Shown here: positions 52,347 to 62,386 of the stretch, in pieces
Layout: the number at the start of each line of letters is the position of its first letter
Position numbering within the stretch: position 1 is the first letter of the stretch
Assembly (NCBI GenBank): GCA_000724175.1
Contig: JPGV01000015.1
Span: forward strand, 1-64,000
DNA: 64,000 nt
Reading direction: 5' to 3'
Origin: [Candidatus Thermochlorobacteriaceae] bacterium GBChlB
GTDB taxonomy: Bacteria; Bacteroidota; Chlorobiia; Chlorobiales; Thermochlorobacteraceae
Program-made: the position numbers and the translations under genes
Notes under the pieces: generated by a model
What the model was told of the DNA's origin: nothing
Databases searched by the model: none
The model's input: the letters and a program-made list of their open reading frames with translations, nothing else

Positions 52347-53105
52347 TTAGAACCACGTTTCCCACCCTGACGGCGTTTGGCAGGCGTGAAGGGTTATTGA
52401 AATTCGGTCGCGCTCGCCTGAAAACGGCTGAATTTGGTGTAGTTGATAACTGTCAATGACCAGCAAATCGCCGATGCCGTAGTGTGCAATCTCGCTGTAT
52501 GCGTTGGTCATCTCGGCGGTAATCTCTGGCGTTGGATTATCGTCGCTTGCGGTATAGAGCGTCTCCCAAACGCGTAGCCCGCCGCCCGACAGGGGTGGTT
52601 GAAGCATCAGCACAAGCGTAATGGCGCGCGCACGCCGTTGCAAAGCATTGCCGATGAGTCCCTCTGTATCAAAGTGCGGCTCGCCGCCGTTAAACGAAAG
52701 CCACTGGTGTGCCGGAAAAATATGCACGCCTGCTCCGCACCAGCCGACACGCTGCACAACGGTCTCTCCGACGATGCATTCAACAATGCGGCGCAGTTTG
52801 GATTGCACAGCAGGTAAAAAACGCTCTACCGTCGCATTCGACTCAGCCGCGCGCGAAAAATACAACGCTGTGCGGTTTTGCTCGAGATGCGTATACCACG
52901 CTCGACCGAGTGAAAATTGCACGCCGTCGAAGTCGGAAATCCAATACGGGCGCGCGTCATACACCCGTTTAACGAGAGCCGCACAGGTATCAGCGGAAAG
53001 CACATTGGTAAAGTGCAAGCCCAAGTGGTCGGATAGACGCGCAAGGGGCAGAGCATCTGCATCTGAAAGCGCAGCTGCGGAAAGCGTAAGAATAGACCGT
53101 GGCAT
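52347..53105 (-). CDS. 2-oxoglutarate/Fe(II) oxygenase-like protein
   Basis: A 252-residue protein. GGEPHFDTEGL supplies the His144 and Asp146 iron ligands and SYQLHQIQPF with His223 the distal ligand. An Arg (R232 or R234 in GERDRISI) lies where 2-oxoglutarate is held. The core is a double-stranded beta helix. ATG 53105 is preferred over a longer frame because the upstream part is not conserved-looking. Substrate unknown; it could hydroxylate a protein or small molecule. It converges with the epimerase gene. Confidence 0.75.
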   Translation of the reverse strand: MPRSILTLSAAALSDADALPLARLSDHLGLHFTNVLSADTCAALVKRVYDARPYWISDFDGVQFSLGRAWYTHLEQNRTALYFSRAAESNATVERFLPAVQSKLRRIVECIVGETVVQRVGWCGAGVHIFPAHQWLSFNGGEPHFDTEGLIGNALQRRARAITLVLMLQPPLSGGGLRVWETLYTASDDNPTPEITAEMTNAYSEIAHYGIGDLLVIDSYQLHQIQPFSGERDRISITLHACQTPSGWETWF

Positions 53106-53302
53106 ATCACTTGGTGTTGTCTGTTTCAGCACAGCTGCGAGCATCGGTATTTCTCAAAGATAATGGGCGGGGAATCAACAAAGAAAGGCTCAAATGGGCT
53201 ATCGGCGTAGGGCGTGATGACGACTGCGATGACGAAAAACCCATCTCGGTGTTGTATTTTTGCCGAGCCTTTTTGAAAATCGTAAGCCAACAACTTCGGC
53301 TC

Positions 53303-54277
53303 ATGAGTTTTGTCTCGGTGCGTGCGTATGCGGCGCGTCTGGTGTGTATGGTGCTTTTCGCATCGACGGCAGGTGCGCAGGACTACCGCGAAATCGCAAG
53401 GCAAACGGTCACCCTGAAAGCGGACACGACGCAGCAGGGCGATACGCTGATGGTGATGCAAACAGTGCAAACACAGTTGCGCCTTGTAAAGACGGTTGCC
53501 GAGCCGGCGCAGGTCTTTAGATACGAGCTTCGACCGTCGCTCTCGATTGTTCAAGCCGCGTTCAGCAATTGGGTTGGCGGCGGCGTAAATGCGATTGCAT
53601 GGTCGAGCGGACTGAACGCCACAACGCGATATAGCGAAAACTGTTGGCTGTGGGAAACGCGTCTCTATACAGAATTTGGGCAAACGCTGGTCGATGGCGT
53701 GTTTCGAAAAACAAACGATATTATTGACTTTTCAACAGTGGTCAGGTATGATTTGGGCAGTTCGCTTCAGCCGCAATTTTCTGCGTCGCTGCGCACACAG
53801 TTCGCCGAAGGGTTTGATTTTTCACAACCTGCTGCGCCGCGCATTTCGGCGTTTTTCGACCCAGCGTATAGCGTTCAAAGTCTCGGCATTTCCTACGGCG
53901 CGTCGGATACGCTGCGCGCGTCGATAGGGCTTGCGGCGCGCGAGATTTTCACCAACCAATTTCCCACATTTGCCGATGATCCAAAGACGCCTGAACTTGA
54001 GCGGGTCAACATTCGCGCTGGCGTAGAATTTTACGCTGTCTGGCTGGTTGAATTTTTCAAAGGCGCTACCTTTCGAACACGCACGCAGCTCTTCGCGCCG
54101 TTTGCGCGGCTTGGCGCGCTGGAAGTCAATCAAAAATTCACGCTCTTTTTTAATATCAACAACATCTTGGACACGCGCCTCGGCGTTGTGCTGCTCTATC
54201 AAGAAAATATCAGTCGCCAGTTGCAAGTGCAGCAAACACTCGACCTTACCGTCAGTTTCAAAATTTCAAATCAATGA
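53303..54277 (+). CDS. DUF3078 outer membrane protein
   Basis: A 324-residue protein with a signal peptide (about 1-25, ending AGAQ). The following region matches DUF3078: [30 protein letters not shown], then [12 protein letters not shown]. The strands alternate hydrophobic and polar residues to the C-terminus, typical of an outer membrane barrel. ATG 53303 is used; the frame is open upstream to 53099 but reads poorly there. Its stop overlaps argS by 4 bases (ATGA). Confidence 0.82.
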   Translation: MSFVSVRAYAARLVCMVLFASTAGAQDYREIARQTVTLKADTTQQGDTLMVMQTVQTQLRLVKTVAEPAQVFRYELRPSLSIVQAAFSNWVGGGVNAIAWSSGLNATTRYSENCWLWETRLYTEFGQTLVDGVFRKTNDIIDFSTVVRYDLGSSLQPQFSASLRTQFAEGFDFSQPAAPRISAFFDPAYSVQSLGISYGASDTLRASIGLAAREIFTNQFPTFADDPKTPELERVNIRAGVEFYAVWLVEFFKGATFRTRTQLFAPFARLGALEVNQKFTLFFNINNILDTRLGVVLLYQENISRQLQVQQTLDLTVSFKISNQ

Positions 54278-55962
54278 AAGACCTGCTTATTTCCGGCATA
54301 CAAACAGCGTTGCGAGACATTGGCGTAAATGACACGCGAGAGATTCACATCGAGAAACCTGCCGACGAAAAATTCGGAGATGCGTCGACGAACATCGCAA
54401 TGGTGCTTGCCAAAGAGTTGAAGAAAAATCCGCGACAAATCGCCGCCGACATCGTCGCCAAACTTCCGTTTAGAAACGATGCGGTTGAACGAACTGAAAT
54501 CGCGGGTGCGGGATTCATCAACTTTTATTTTTCCAATGCATTTGTAACCAACGCCGTTCAGGCGATTCTCGAGCAGGGCGAAAGTTTTGGGCGCTCGAGC
54601 GTTGGCGCCGGCAAAAAAGCCCTTGTCGAATATGTCAGCGCCAACCCGACAGGACCGCTGACCGTTGGGCGCGGGCGTGGCGGCGTCTTGGGCGACACGA
54701 TTGCTAACCTGCTCGACGCACAAGGCTATAGCGTTACACGCGAATATTATTTCAACAATGCAGGCAGGCAAATGCGCATTCTCGGCGACTCCGTCAAGCT
54801 GCGCTACCTCGAACTCTGCGGCGAAAAAATGGATTTTCCCGACGACTACTATCAGGGCAACTACATCAAAGACATCGCGCAAAAAATTTTTGAGCAATTC
54901 GGCGATTCAAAAAAAGAGGCAGCCGCGCCCTACTTCTTCAAAGAATTTGCTGAAGCGGAAATTTTCGAGTCCATCAAACAAACCTTGCATCGCTTGGGCA
55001 TTAGGCACGACTCGTTCTTCAACGAACTCGAGCTCTATCGGCGCGACTGCGACGAGCCAAGCCGAAACGACCGCGTGATTGCTGAATTGGACAACTTGGG
55101 CTACATCGAGCGTAAAGACGGCGCGATTTGGCTCAAAACCTCGCTCTTAGGAAAAAAGACCGTCAATAAAGAAACAAAAGAAGAAGTCGCCGTCGATACC
55201 GTGCTGGTAAAATCAAATGGTGAACCGAGCTATCGGCTGCCCGACATTGCGTATCATATCACGAAATACGAGCGCGGCTTCGACCTAATGGTCAATGTTT
55301 TCGGTGCTGACCACATCGACGAGTATCCCGACGTGCTTCGTGCGCTCAAAGCGCTGGGCTACGACGAAACGCGCGTCAAAGTCGCCATCAATCAATTCGT
55401 TACCACGACTGTAAACGGCGAGGTGGTCAAAATGTCGACGCGAAAAGGCAACGCCGACCTGCTCGATGCTTTAATCGACGACGTGGGCGCCGACGCTACC
55501 CGATTCTTTTTTATGATGCGCTCCAAAGAGTCACACTTGAACTTCGACTTAGAACTGGCAAAAAAGCAATCGAGCGACAATCCCGTTTTTTATCTGCAAT
55601 ATGCGCACGCGCGCATTTGCGGCATTGTCCGCGTCGCCGAAGACACAAGCGGCTTTACGGCAAAGGCGTCGGAATACGGGCTGCTGAGCGTGCTTGCCGC
55701 AAAAGAAGAATTGGAGTTGGCAAAAACGCTGCTGCGCTTTCCCGAAGCGATTGAAGTTGCAGCTGAAAGTTTGGAACCGCAAAAATTGATTAACTACCTC
55801 AACGACGTGGCGGCGGCGTTTCACAAGTTTTATGTTGAATGCCGAATCGTTGGTGAAGAAGAGCGCGTGATGAAGTCGCGGCTCTATTTATCCTTAGCAA
55901 CAAGGCAGGTGTTGAAAAACGGCTTCAAAATTCTTGGTATCTCTGCGCCGGAGAAGATGTAG
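54274..55962 (+). CDS. argS: Arginyl-tRNA synthetase
   Basis: A 562-residue class I synthetase. [15 protein letters not shown] holds the HIGH-type motif, with Thr in place of the first His as in related bacteria, and [10 protein letters not shown] is the KMSKS-like loop. The ALQ-rich helical anticodon domain ends in the usual [15 protein letters not shown] segment. It charges tRNA-Arg. It overlaps the DUF3078 gene by 4 bases, so the two may be translationally coupled, an unusual pairing of a membrane protein with a housekeeping enzyme. Confidence 0.96.
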   Translation: MKDLLISGIQTALRDIGVNDTREIHIEKPADEKFGDASTNIAMVLAKELKKNPRQIAADIVAKLPFRNDAVERTEIAGAGFINFYFSNAFVTNAVQAILEQGESFGRSSVGAGKKALVEYVSANPTGPLTVGRGRGGVLGDTIANLLDAQGYSVTREYYFNNAGRQMRILGDSVKLRYLELCGEKMDFPDDYYQGNYIKDIAQKIFEQFGDSKKEAAAPYFFKEFAEAEIFESIKQTLHRLGIRHDSFFNELELYRRDCDEPSRNDRVIAELDNLGYIERKDGAIWLKTSLLGKKTVNKETKEEVAVDTVLVKSNGEPSYRLPDIAYHITKYERGFDLMVNVFGADHIDEYPDVLRALKALGYDETRVKVAINQFVTTTVNGEVVKMSTRKGNADLLDALIDDVGADATRFFFMMRSKESHLNFDLELAKKQSSDNPVFYLQYAHARICGIVRVAEDTSGFTAKASEYGLLSVLAAKEELELAKTLLRFPEAIEVAAESLEPQKLINYLNDVAAAFHKFYVECRIVGEEERVMKSRLYLSLATRQVLKNGFKILGISAPEKM

Positions 55963-56017
55963 ACAATAAATCCGTTTTGCAGTTGCAAAACGTCGCCGCT
56001 TGAGTGAATTTCAATCT

Positions 56018-56992
56018 ATGAACATCAACGACCTCAATGTTGAAACGTTGAAACGCTTGCGCGACGCATTTCTTTCGGGCAACGCAGGCGACTCGGACTA
56101 CTGGCGTTCAATCGAGGATTTGGAAAGCTACGACCAAACATTCGCGCAGCGTATTGCTTGGAAATGGCGGCACGTCTTTTCCGACTTGCGTAAGCAAAAT
56201 TGGCTGCCGCCTGAAACCCCTTGTCTGGACTGGGGTTGCGGGACGGGCATCGCCACACGCGAATTTCTCCGCGAATTTGGTGTGCAAAGCCGTTTTCCCA
56301 TTCGGCTTTACGACCGCTCCGCATCGGCAATGAACTTCGCTGAACAAAAATTGCGCGACGACGCTCCAAACGCAATTATTCAGCAACTCAGCGAAAGCGA
56401 CCTTCATCGTTTGGAAAGCATTGGCGTCTTGCTGCTCAGCCACATCTTAACTGAACTCGAGTCGCTTGAAAATATCATAGAATTGGCGTCAAGGGCGACG
56501 GCGGTTGTTTGGGTTGATGCAGGAACTTACGAATGCAGTCGAAAGCTCATTGCGGTGCGGGAGCATTTGCGAGACCAGTTTCACGTCGTCGCGCCGTGCG
56601 TTCATAACGCGCCCTGCGGAATGCTCGACGACTCAAACAAAGCGCACTGGTGTCATCACTTCGCCGAATCGCCCGCAGAGGTTTTCACTGAACGCGCGTG
56701 GTCAAAATTCGGCTCGGTGATGGGAATTGATTTGCGCCAATTGCCACTTTCTTACCTAGTGCTGGACAGGCGACCGAATGTAGCCTTCACTGAAAATGCG
56801 ACGCGCGTGATTGGTCGAGCGCGTGTCTATAAAGCCCATGCGGAACTCTTGTGCTGCAACTGCACAGGCGTTTCCGAAAAACGACTCACGAAGCGAGCGC
56901 TGCCCGAAGCGTTTCGGCAACTCAAAAAGGGCGCGTTTGAGACACTGCAAAACTTCGCAACGAAAGACGGCGAGATTACAGACGTCTTATAG
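56018..56992 (+). CDS. Rsm22-like rRNA methyltransferase family protein
   Basis: A 324-residue protein with a SAM motif CLDWGCGTGIATREF (about 67-81). The later cysteine cluster APCVHNAPCGM and HWCHHF matches the iron-sulfur or zinc site of the Rsm22 (PF09243) family, which assists assembly of the small ribosomal subunit. The C-terminal region carries two further Cys (LLCCNCTG). ATG 56018 is preferred over TTG 56000. It follows argS by 55 bases. The family call is good; whether it methylates rRNA here is not shown. Confidence 0.8.
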   Translation: MNINDLNVETLKRLRDAFLSGNAGDSDYWRSIEDLESYDQTFAQRIAWKWRHVFSDLRKQNWLPPETPCLDWGCGTGIATREFLREFGVQSRFPIRLYDRSASAMNFAEQKLRDDAPNAIIQQLSESDLHRLESIGVLLLSHILTELESLENIIELASRATAVVWVDAGTYECSRKLIAVREHLRDQFHVVAPCVHNAPCGMLDDSNKAHWCHHFAESPAEVFTERAWSKFGSVMGIDLRQLPLSYLVLDRRPNVAFTENATRVIGRARVYKAHAELLCCNCTGVSEKRLTKRALPEAFRQLKKGAFETLQNFATKDGEITDVL

Positions 56993-57115
56993 CCGCCGTT
57001 TATTGTGATGGTTTTGTGAAGAAAATGCTGTAACGTTGTCTTAGCAGAAGCTATCGAGTTGACTTCCAACCTTTAATGATTCGTTAGGCTTTTAAAAAAC
57101 CAAACAGACGTAAAA

Positions 57116-59746
57116 ATGAACGCCGAAAAAAAACGTCTCGAAGAAAAAAAAACAAAAGCGAAGCATTGGCTGAAATGGGGTCCGTATTTGACGGAGCGCC
57201 AATGGGGAACGGTGCGTGAAGACTACAGCGCAAACGGTGATGCATGGAACTACATCACGCACGACGACGCGCGAAGTAAAACGTATCGTTGGGGCGAAGA
57301 AGGCATCGGCGGCATTTCTGACGACCAGCAACTGCTTTGCTTCTCCGTCGCGCTCTGGAACAAACGCGACCCAATTTTAAAGGAGCGCCTGTTCGGGCTG
57401 ACTGGACAAGAAGCCAATCATGGCGAGGATGTTAAAGAGTATTACTACTACTTGGACAGCACGCCAACACACTCCTACATGAAAATGCTCTACAAGTATC
57501 CGCAACAGGAATTTCCATACCGATGGCTCATCGAGGAAAATAAACGACGCAATCGATTCCAGCCCGAATTCGAGCTCGTCGATACAGGCGTTTTTAACGA
57601 CGACAAATACTTCGATGTGTTCATGGAATACGCTAAGAACGATGTTGAGGATATGCTGATTCGCATCACCGTTCATAATCGCGGGAACGACGCAGCCGAC
57701 CTCTCTCTCTTGCCGCAACTTTGGTTTCGAAACACATGGGCGTGGGGCTACGACGACTACAAACCAACGATGTTCTACGACGACGACGGCTGCATCAAAC
57801 TCAATCACCGCGATTTGGGCGCATATTATTTCTACTATGAGCGCGAGCGCAAACCCGACCCACTGTTCTGCGAGAACGAAACCAATGTCAATCGACTCTA
57901 CAACGTAAAAAAGTCAGGCGTGTTCAAAGACGGCATTAACGACTATGTGGTTCACGGGAACCGCGACGCCGTCCACCGCGGGAGAAGCGGCACGAAAACT
58001 GCCCTGAACTACGCATTGTCAATTCCCGCTAAAAGCGCCGTGTCTATTAAACTTCGACTATGCACGAACTTTACGACAACCCCTTTCGAGCAATTCGACC
58101 AAACGTTTTCGCTTCGACTTGGCGAAGCCGACGAATTTTACGGACAAGTTCAAGGGCGCATCGGTGATAAAGATGAAAAAAACGTGCAGCGACAAGCCTT
58201 CGCTGGCATGATGTGGACGAAACAATTTTATTACTACGATGTCTTGCAGTGGTTCAACGGTGACCCAGCGCAGCCCAAGCCGCCCGCACAACGCAGACGC
58301 GGACGCAACCGCGAGTGGATGCACCTCAATAACGCCGAAATTATCTCCATGCCCGATAAGTGGGAATATCCTTGGTATGCCGCATGGGATTCCGCCTTCC
58401 ACTGCATTCCGATTGCTATGATTGACCATGACTTTGCCAAAGAGCAATTGATTCTGTTTACCGAACAAGCCTATATGCACCCTAACGGTCAGTTGCCTGC
58501 CTATGAATGGAACTTTGGTGACGTCAATCCGCCAGTGCATGCGTGGGCGACTTGGCGCGTTTACAACACTGACAAAAAGAGAAACGGCGGCAAAGGCGAC
58601 TTGGAGTTCCTCAAGACCGTGTATCATAAAATGCTGCTGAATTTTACATGGTGGGTAAACCGAAAAGACTTCGAGGGAAACAATATCTTCCAAGGCGGGT
58701 TCTTAGGACTCGATAACATTGGGGTCTTTGACCGCAGCGCAACGCTGCCAACAGGCGGACACATAGAACAAGCCGACGGCACAAGTTGGATGGCAATGTA
58801 TTCGCTCAACATGATGCGTATCGCAATCGAACTCTCGCAATATGATGCGACCTATCAAGGCATGGCGACGAAGTTTTTTGAACACTTCTTGTTTATCGCG
58901 GGCGCACTTGCCAACATTAGCAACGATAATGTCGATCTCTGGGATGAAGAAGACCAATTTTTCTACGACGTCTTGCACATTCCTCATGGAGGCACGGTGA
59001 GCTTGAAAGTCCGCTCCCTTGTCGGCTTAACGCCGATGTTTGCGGTGGAGGTGTTAGACGACCGACAAATCAAAAATATGCCGGACTTTGCGCATCGAAT
59101 GCAGTGGTTCTTGAACTACCGTTCCGATTTGGCTCGCCTTGTCTCGCGCTGGCAGGATAAAAATGTCGGCGAGCAACACTTGCTGTCGCTCTTGCGCGGA
59201 CATCGATTGAAACGCTTGCTCAAGCGCATGCTCGATGAAACCGAGTTCCTATCTGACTATGGCGTGCGCTCACTCTCGCGGTATCACGAAAAACATCCAT
59301 ACACGTTCTATGTCAATGGCGAAGAGTTCAAGGTCAATTATCAGCCCAGCGAGTCAGAATCGGCGATGTTCGGCGGCAACTCGAATTGGCGCGGTCCGAT
59401 TTGGTTTCCGATGAACTATATGCTGATTACATCGCTCTACAAATTTCACGCGTATTATGGCAACGAGTTCAAGGTCGAGCATCCAACAGGGTCGGGCAAG
59501 TATCATACAATCGCCGAAATCGCATTTGATTTATCGAAGCGCCTAACGCGAATTTTTCTGCTCAATGAACAGGGGCGGCGACCCGTGTTCGGCAATTATG
59601 AAAAGTTTCAAAGCGACCCGCACTTCAGAGACTATGTGCCGTTCTACGAATATTTTCACGGCAATACAGGACAGGGACTTGGTGCGTCGCATCAAACGGG
59701 CTGGACGGGCTTAATTGCAAAATTGCTTGACCCGCTTAGCGAGTAA
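57116..59746 (+). CDS. GH63-type glucosidase (MGH1-like glycoside hydrolase)
   Basis: An 876-residue protein with no signal peptide. The N-terminal 300 residues are beta-rich (GPYLTERQWGTVREDYS, WFRNTWAWG); the C-terminal 500 are an (alpha/alpha)6 barrel with WYAAWDSAFH, GQLPAYEWNFGDVNPPVHAW and NSNWRGPIWFPMNY, matching the GH63/MGH1-like group. Relatives cleave alpha-glucosides or mannosylglycerate. It is followed by an A+T-rich remnant and then GMC oxidoreductase, SDR and aquaporin genes, so it probably releases a sugar that those enzymes oxidise. The exact bond is not known. Confidence 0.85.
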   Translation: MNAEKKRLEEKKTKAKHWLKWGPYLTERQWGTVREDYSANGDAWNYITHDDARSKTYRWGEEGIGGISDDQQLLCFSVALWNKRDPILKERLFGLTGQEANHGEDVKEYYYYLDSTPTHSYMKMLYKYPQQEFPYRWLIEENKRRNRFQPEFELVDTGVFNDDKYFDVFMEYAKNDVEDMLIRITVHNRGNDAADLSLLPQLWFRNTWAWGYDDYKPTMFYDDDGCIKLNHRDLGAYYFYYERERKPDPLFCENETNVNRLYNVKKSGVFKDGINDYVVHGNRDAVHRGRSGTKTALNYALSIPAKSAVSIKLRLCTNFTTTPFEQFDQTFSLRLGEADEFYGQVQGRIGDKDEKNVQRQAFAGMMWTKQFYYYDVLQWFNGDPAQPKPPAQRRRGRNREWMHLNNAEIISMPDKWEYPWYAAWDSAFHCIPIAMIDHDFAKEQLILFTEQAYMHPNGQLPAYEWNFGDVNPPVHAWATWRVYNTDKKRNGGKGDLEFLKTVYHKMLLNFTWWVNRKDFEGNNIFQGGFLGLDNIGVFDRSATLPTGGHIEQADGTSWMAMYSLNMMRIAIELSQYDATYQGMATKFFEHFLFIAGALANISNDNVDLWDEEDQFFYDVLHIPHGGTVSLKVRSLVGLTPMFAVEVLDDRQIKNMPDFAHRMQWFLNYRSDLARLVSRWQDKNVGEQHLLSLLRGHRLKRLLKRMLDETEFLSDYGVRSLSRYHEKHPYTFYVNGEEFKVNYQPSESESAMFGGNSNWRGPIWFPMNYMLITSLYKFHAYYGNEFKVEHPTGSGKYHTIAEIAFDLSKRLTRIFLLNEQGRRPVFGNYEKFQSDPHFRDYVPFYEYFHGNTGQGLGASHQTGWTGLIAKLLDPLSE

Positions 59747-59767
59747 AAACCCTCAACAATCAGCGCA

Positions 59768-59875
59768 ATGAAGATAAAAGCAAAACCGTTTCTGACATAC
59801 GCAGGTGGCAAAAATCAACTTAACCTCGATAAGAACGGAAAAGCAATTTATCAATCAAGACGAAAAGAAAGGTAG
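59768..59875 (+). pseudogene. N-terminal fragment of a Dam-like adenine methylase
   Basis: The 35-codon frame opens MKIKAKPFLTYAGGKNQL, which closely resembles the AGGK SAM-binding start of DNA adenine methylases (D12 class). After about 16 residues the similarity ends and the frame soon stops, so most of the gene is missing. Base composition is richer in A+T than the flanks. A remnant of a horizontally acquired methylase is the simplest reading. Confidence 0.5.
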
Positions 59876-59975
59876 AGAACATTATTCTATTTGGGAGTTT
59901 GGATTTAGGAATATCGAGGACTACAACAGCATTGAGTTGCTTAAAAGTGCAAAGTTTGAAATAAAACAGAATTAA
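59805..59975 (+). other. Short unidentified frame in an A+T-rich islet
   Basis: A 56-codon frame from a GTG, overlapping the methylase fragment in another frame. It encodes a charged C-terminus (GREHYSIWEFGFRNIEDYNS, then IELLKSAKFEIKQN) that reads like the real end of a protein but matches no family I recognise. It may be the tail of a second acquired gene joined to the methylase fragment by a deletion. Coding status is uncertain. Confidence 0.3.
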
Positions 59976-60009
59976 TAAATGCTTTTTCAAAAATTTTCAC
60001 TTCCAAAAA

Positions 60010-61542
60010 ATGACGCATTACGATTTTATCATTATTGGCACGGGCGCAGGCGGCGGTACGCTTCTGCACAAACTTGCGCCGACGGGCAAAAAAATTCTCG
60101 TCTTGGAGCGCGGCACGTTTTTGCCACGTGAAAAACAAAATTGGGACGCTGTCGAAGTGTTCCAAAAAGACCGCTATCATACCGACGAAGTGTGGCACGA
60201 CCATGAGGGCAAAGAAATTCACCCGGGAACAGGCTATTGGGTTGGCGGCAACACGAAAGTTTACGGCGCGGCGCTGTTGCGCTTGCGCGCAGAAGATTTC
60301 AACGGCGTTCAGCATAAAGACGGTATGTCGCCCGCGTGGTGCGTCGGATACAACGACTTCGAGCCATACTATGTTGAAGCCGAAAAACTGTATCACGTGC
60401 ATGGACGACGCGGCGACGACCCGACCGAACCGAACATGAGCGCAGACTACCCGTTCCCGCCTGTCAGCCACGAACCGCGCATTCAGGGGTTAAACGACGA
60501 CCTCAAAGCGCATGGCTACCATCCGTTTTACTTGCCGCTCGGCGTCAAGCTCAATGAGAAAGATATGTTTCACAGCGCGTGTATTCGCTGCGACACCTGC
60601 GACGGCTTCCCGTGCTTGGTCGACGCCAAATCCGATTCCGACATTAACTGCACGCGTCCTGCGCTGCAACATTCCAATGTAGAACTCTTGACCGAAGCGA
60701 AAGTAACTCGTTTGGTAACAAGTGAAAGCGGTCGCGAAGTTACATCTGTCGAAGTTGAGCGTAAAGGCGAAAAGTTGTCGTTCAAAGGCTCGATAGTTGT
60801 GGTGGCGTGCGGCGCGATTAACTCGGCGGCATTGCTCTTACTGTCGGCAAACGATAAACACCCAAAAGGCTTGGCGAACCGTTCCGACCAAGTGGGGCGC
60901 AATTTTATGAAACATCACAATGGCGCGATTTTAGGCGTCTCGACCAAGCCAAACCCGACGCAGTTCCAAAAGACGCTTGCCTTAAATGATTTCTACTGGG
61001 GCGACGACGAGTTCAAATTTCCAATGGGACATATACAACTTTTGGGCAAACTCAATAAAGATATGCTCGCCGCCGATGCGCCGAAATTCGCGCCTGACTT
61101 TGCGCTCGAGAAAATGGCAACACACAGCGTGGCATGGTGGCTCACAGGCGAAGACTTGCCCTTGCCAGAAAACCGCGTCGTGATAGATAAACAGGGCAAC
61201 ATTGAACTGCATTACCGCGACCACAATATCGACGGGTTTAATCGACTGATGAAAAAATGGACGGAGATTTTGCGCGATGTCGACGACGAACATGTCATTC
61301 CGCATTCGCTATATTTCCGCAAGCATATTCCGATTGCGGCAGTCGGGCATCAATGCGGCACCACGCGCTTCGGCACAGACCCAAGCACGTCGGTGTTGGA
61401 CGAACACTGCAAGGCGCATGACTTGGATAATCTGTATGTCGTCGACGGCGGATTTTTCCCATCGAGCGCGGCGGTCAATCCATCGCTGACCATTATGGCA
61501 AATGCGCTGCGCGTCGGCGACCATTTAATTGCGCGGGTATAA
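60010..61542 (+). CDS. GMC-family FAD oxidoreductase with a four-cysteine motif
   Basis: A 510-residue flavoprotein. The FAD motif GTGAGGGTLLHKL (10-22) opens the fold, and VGHQCGTTRFG and VNPSLTIMANALRVGDHL near the end contain the His and Asn of the GMC active site. Cys191, Cys194, Cys197 and Cys202 form a CX2CX2CX4C cluster (CIRCDTC, then DGFPC), seen in a subgroup related to gluconate/sugar dehydrogenases. It would oxidise a sugar alcohol group. No signal peptide is present, unlike periplasmic GMC enzymes. An SDR and an aquaporin gene follow. Confidence 0.9.
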   Translation: MTHYDFIIIGTGAGGGTLLHKLAPTGKKILVLERGTFLPREKQNWDAVEVFQKDRYHTDEVWHDHEGKEIHPGTGYWVGGNTKVYGAALLRLRAEDFNGVQHKDGMSPAWCVGYNDFEPYYVEAEKLYHVHGRRGDDPTEPNMSADYPFPPVSHEPRIQGLNDDLKAHGYHPFYLPLGVKLNEKDMFHSACIRCDTCDGFPCLVDAKSDSDINCTRPALQHSNVELLTEAKVTRLVTSESGREVTSVEVERKGEKLSFKGSIVVVACGAINSAALLLLSANDKHPKGLANRSDQVGRNFMKHHNGAILGVSTKPNPTQFQKTLALNDFYWGDDEFKFPMGHIQLLGKLNKDMLAADAPKFAPDFALEKMATHSVAWWLTGEDLPLPENRVVIDKQGNIELHYRDHNIDGFNRLMKKWTEILRDVDDEHVIPHSLYFRKHIPIAAVGHQCGTTRFGTDPSTSVLDEHCKAHDLDNLYVVDGGFFPSSAAVNPSLTIMANALRVGDHLIARV

Positions 61543-61584
61543 AGATGTGAACAGAACTGTTTCAAAAACCAAACAAAATTTTTT

Positions 61585-62385
61585 ATGTCGAAACGATTAG
61601 CAGGACAAAAGGCGTTGGTAACAGGCGCCAACAGCGGCATTGGCAGAGCGATTGCCAAATCGCTGGCCGCGGACGGCGCAGATGTCGTCATCAATTACAT
61701 CTCCAGACCGGAAGAAACGGAGAAGCTCATTGAGGAAATCAAGGCAGATGGCGGAAACGCGATTGGCATCAAAGCAGATGTGTCGAAAGAAGACCAAGTG
61801 CAAGCGATGTTCAAAGAAGCCATTGAGAAATTCGGCACAATTGACATCTTGGTCAACAATGCTGGGCTGCAGCGCGACGCGCCCTTCAAAGACCAAACGC
61901 TCGACGACTGGAATCTCGTCATCAATGTAAACTTAACGGGACAATTTCTTTGCGCCCGCGAAGCTGTGCGCGAGTTCCTTCGGCGCGGTATGCGCAACGT
62001 CTCGGTGGCGCTGGGCAAAATCGTCTGCATTAGCTCGGTGCATGACATTATTCCTTGGGCGGGGCATGTTAATTATGCGGCATCAAAAGGCGGCGTGATG
62101 TTGATGATGAAAAGCATCGCGCAGGAACTGGCACCGCAGAAAATCCGCGTCAACAGTATCTCTCCCGGCGCGATTAGAACCAACATCAACTACTCGGCGA
62201 TGGATACGCCCGAAGAAGAAGCGGCGTTGCTCAAGCTCATTCCTTACAAGCGCATTGGTGTTACTGAGGACATCGGCAAGGTCGCCGCGTGGCTCTGCTC
62301 CGATGACGCGGATTATATCACAGGCGCAACGATTTATGTCGACGGTGGTATGACGCTATATCCCGAATTTGCACACGGCGGCTGA
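61585..62385 (+). CDS. SDR oxidoreductase, glucose 1-dehydrogenase-like
   Basis: A 266-residue classical SDR. The cofactor motif is TGANSGIGRAIA (14-25), NNAG is intact, the catalytic Ser lies in CISSVHD and the YxxxK pair in YAASK. The SPGAIRTNINYSAM and YVDGGMTLYPEF segments match bacterial glucose 1-dehydrogenases. NAD(P) preference is not decided. It begins 42 bases after the GMC gene and ends 1 base before the aquaporin start, so these three form one unit. Confidence 0.9.
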   Translation: MSKRLAGQKALVTGANSGIGRAIAKSLAADGADVVINYISRPEETEKLIEEIKADGGNAIGIKADVSKEDQVQAMFKEAIEKFGTIDILVNNAGLQRDAPFKDQTLDDWNLVINVNLTGQFLCAREAVREFLRRGMRNVSVALGKIVCISSVHDIIPWAGHVNYAASKGGVMLMMKSIAQELAPQKIRVNSISPGAIRTNINYSAMDTPEEEAALLKLIPYKRIGVTEDIGKVAAWLCSDDADYITGATIYVDGGMTLYPEFAHGG

Positions 62386-62386
62386 T

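Noticed and set aside
53099-53302. Upstream extension of the DUF3078 gene from a GTG
   Set aside because: The translation is unlike a signal peptide, and the true signal sequence starts at 53303.
28736-57100. Sigma-54 (-24/-12) promoters, looked for because rpoN is present
   Set aside because: No GG-N10-GC site with good flanking bases was seen in intergenic regions by eye.
59747-60009. The A+T-rich islet considered as an intact restriction-modification system
   Set aside because: Only the first 16 or so residues of a methylase are visible and no nuclease gene is present.
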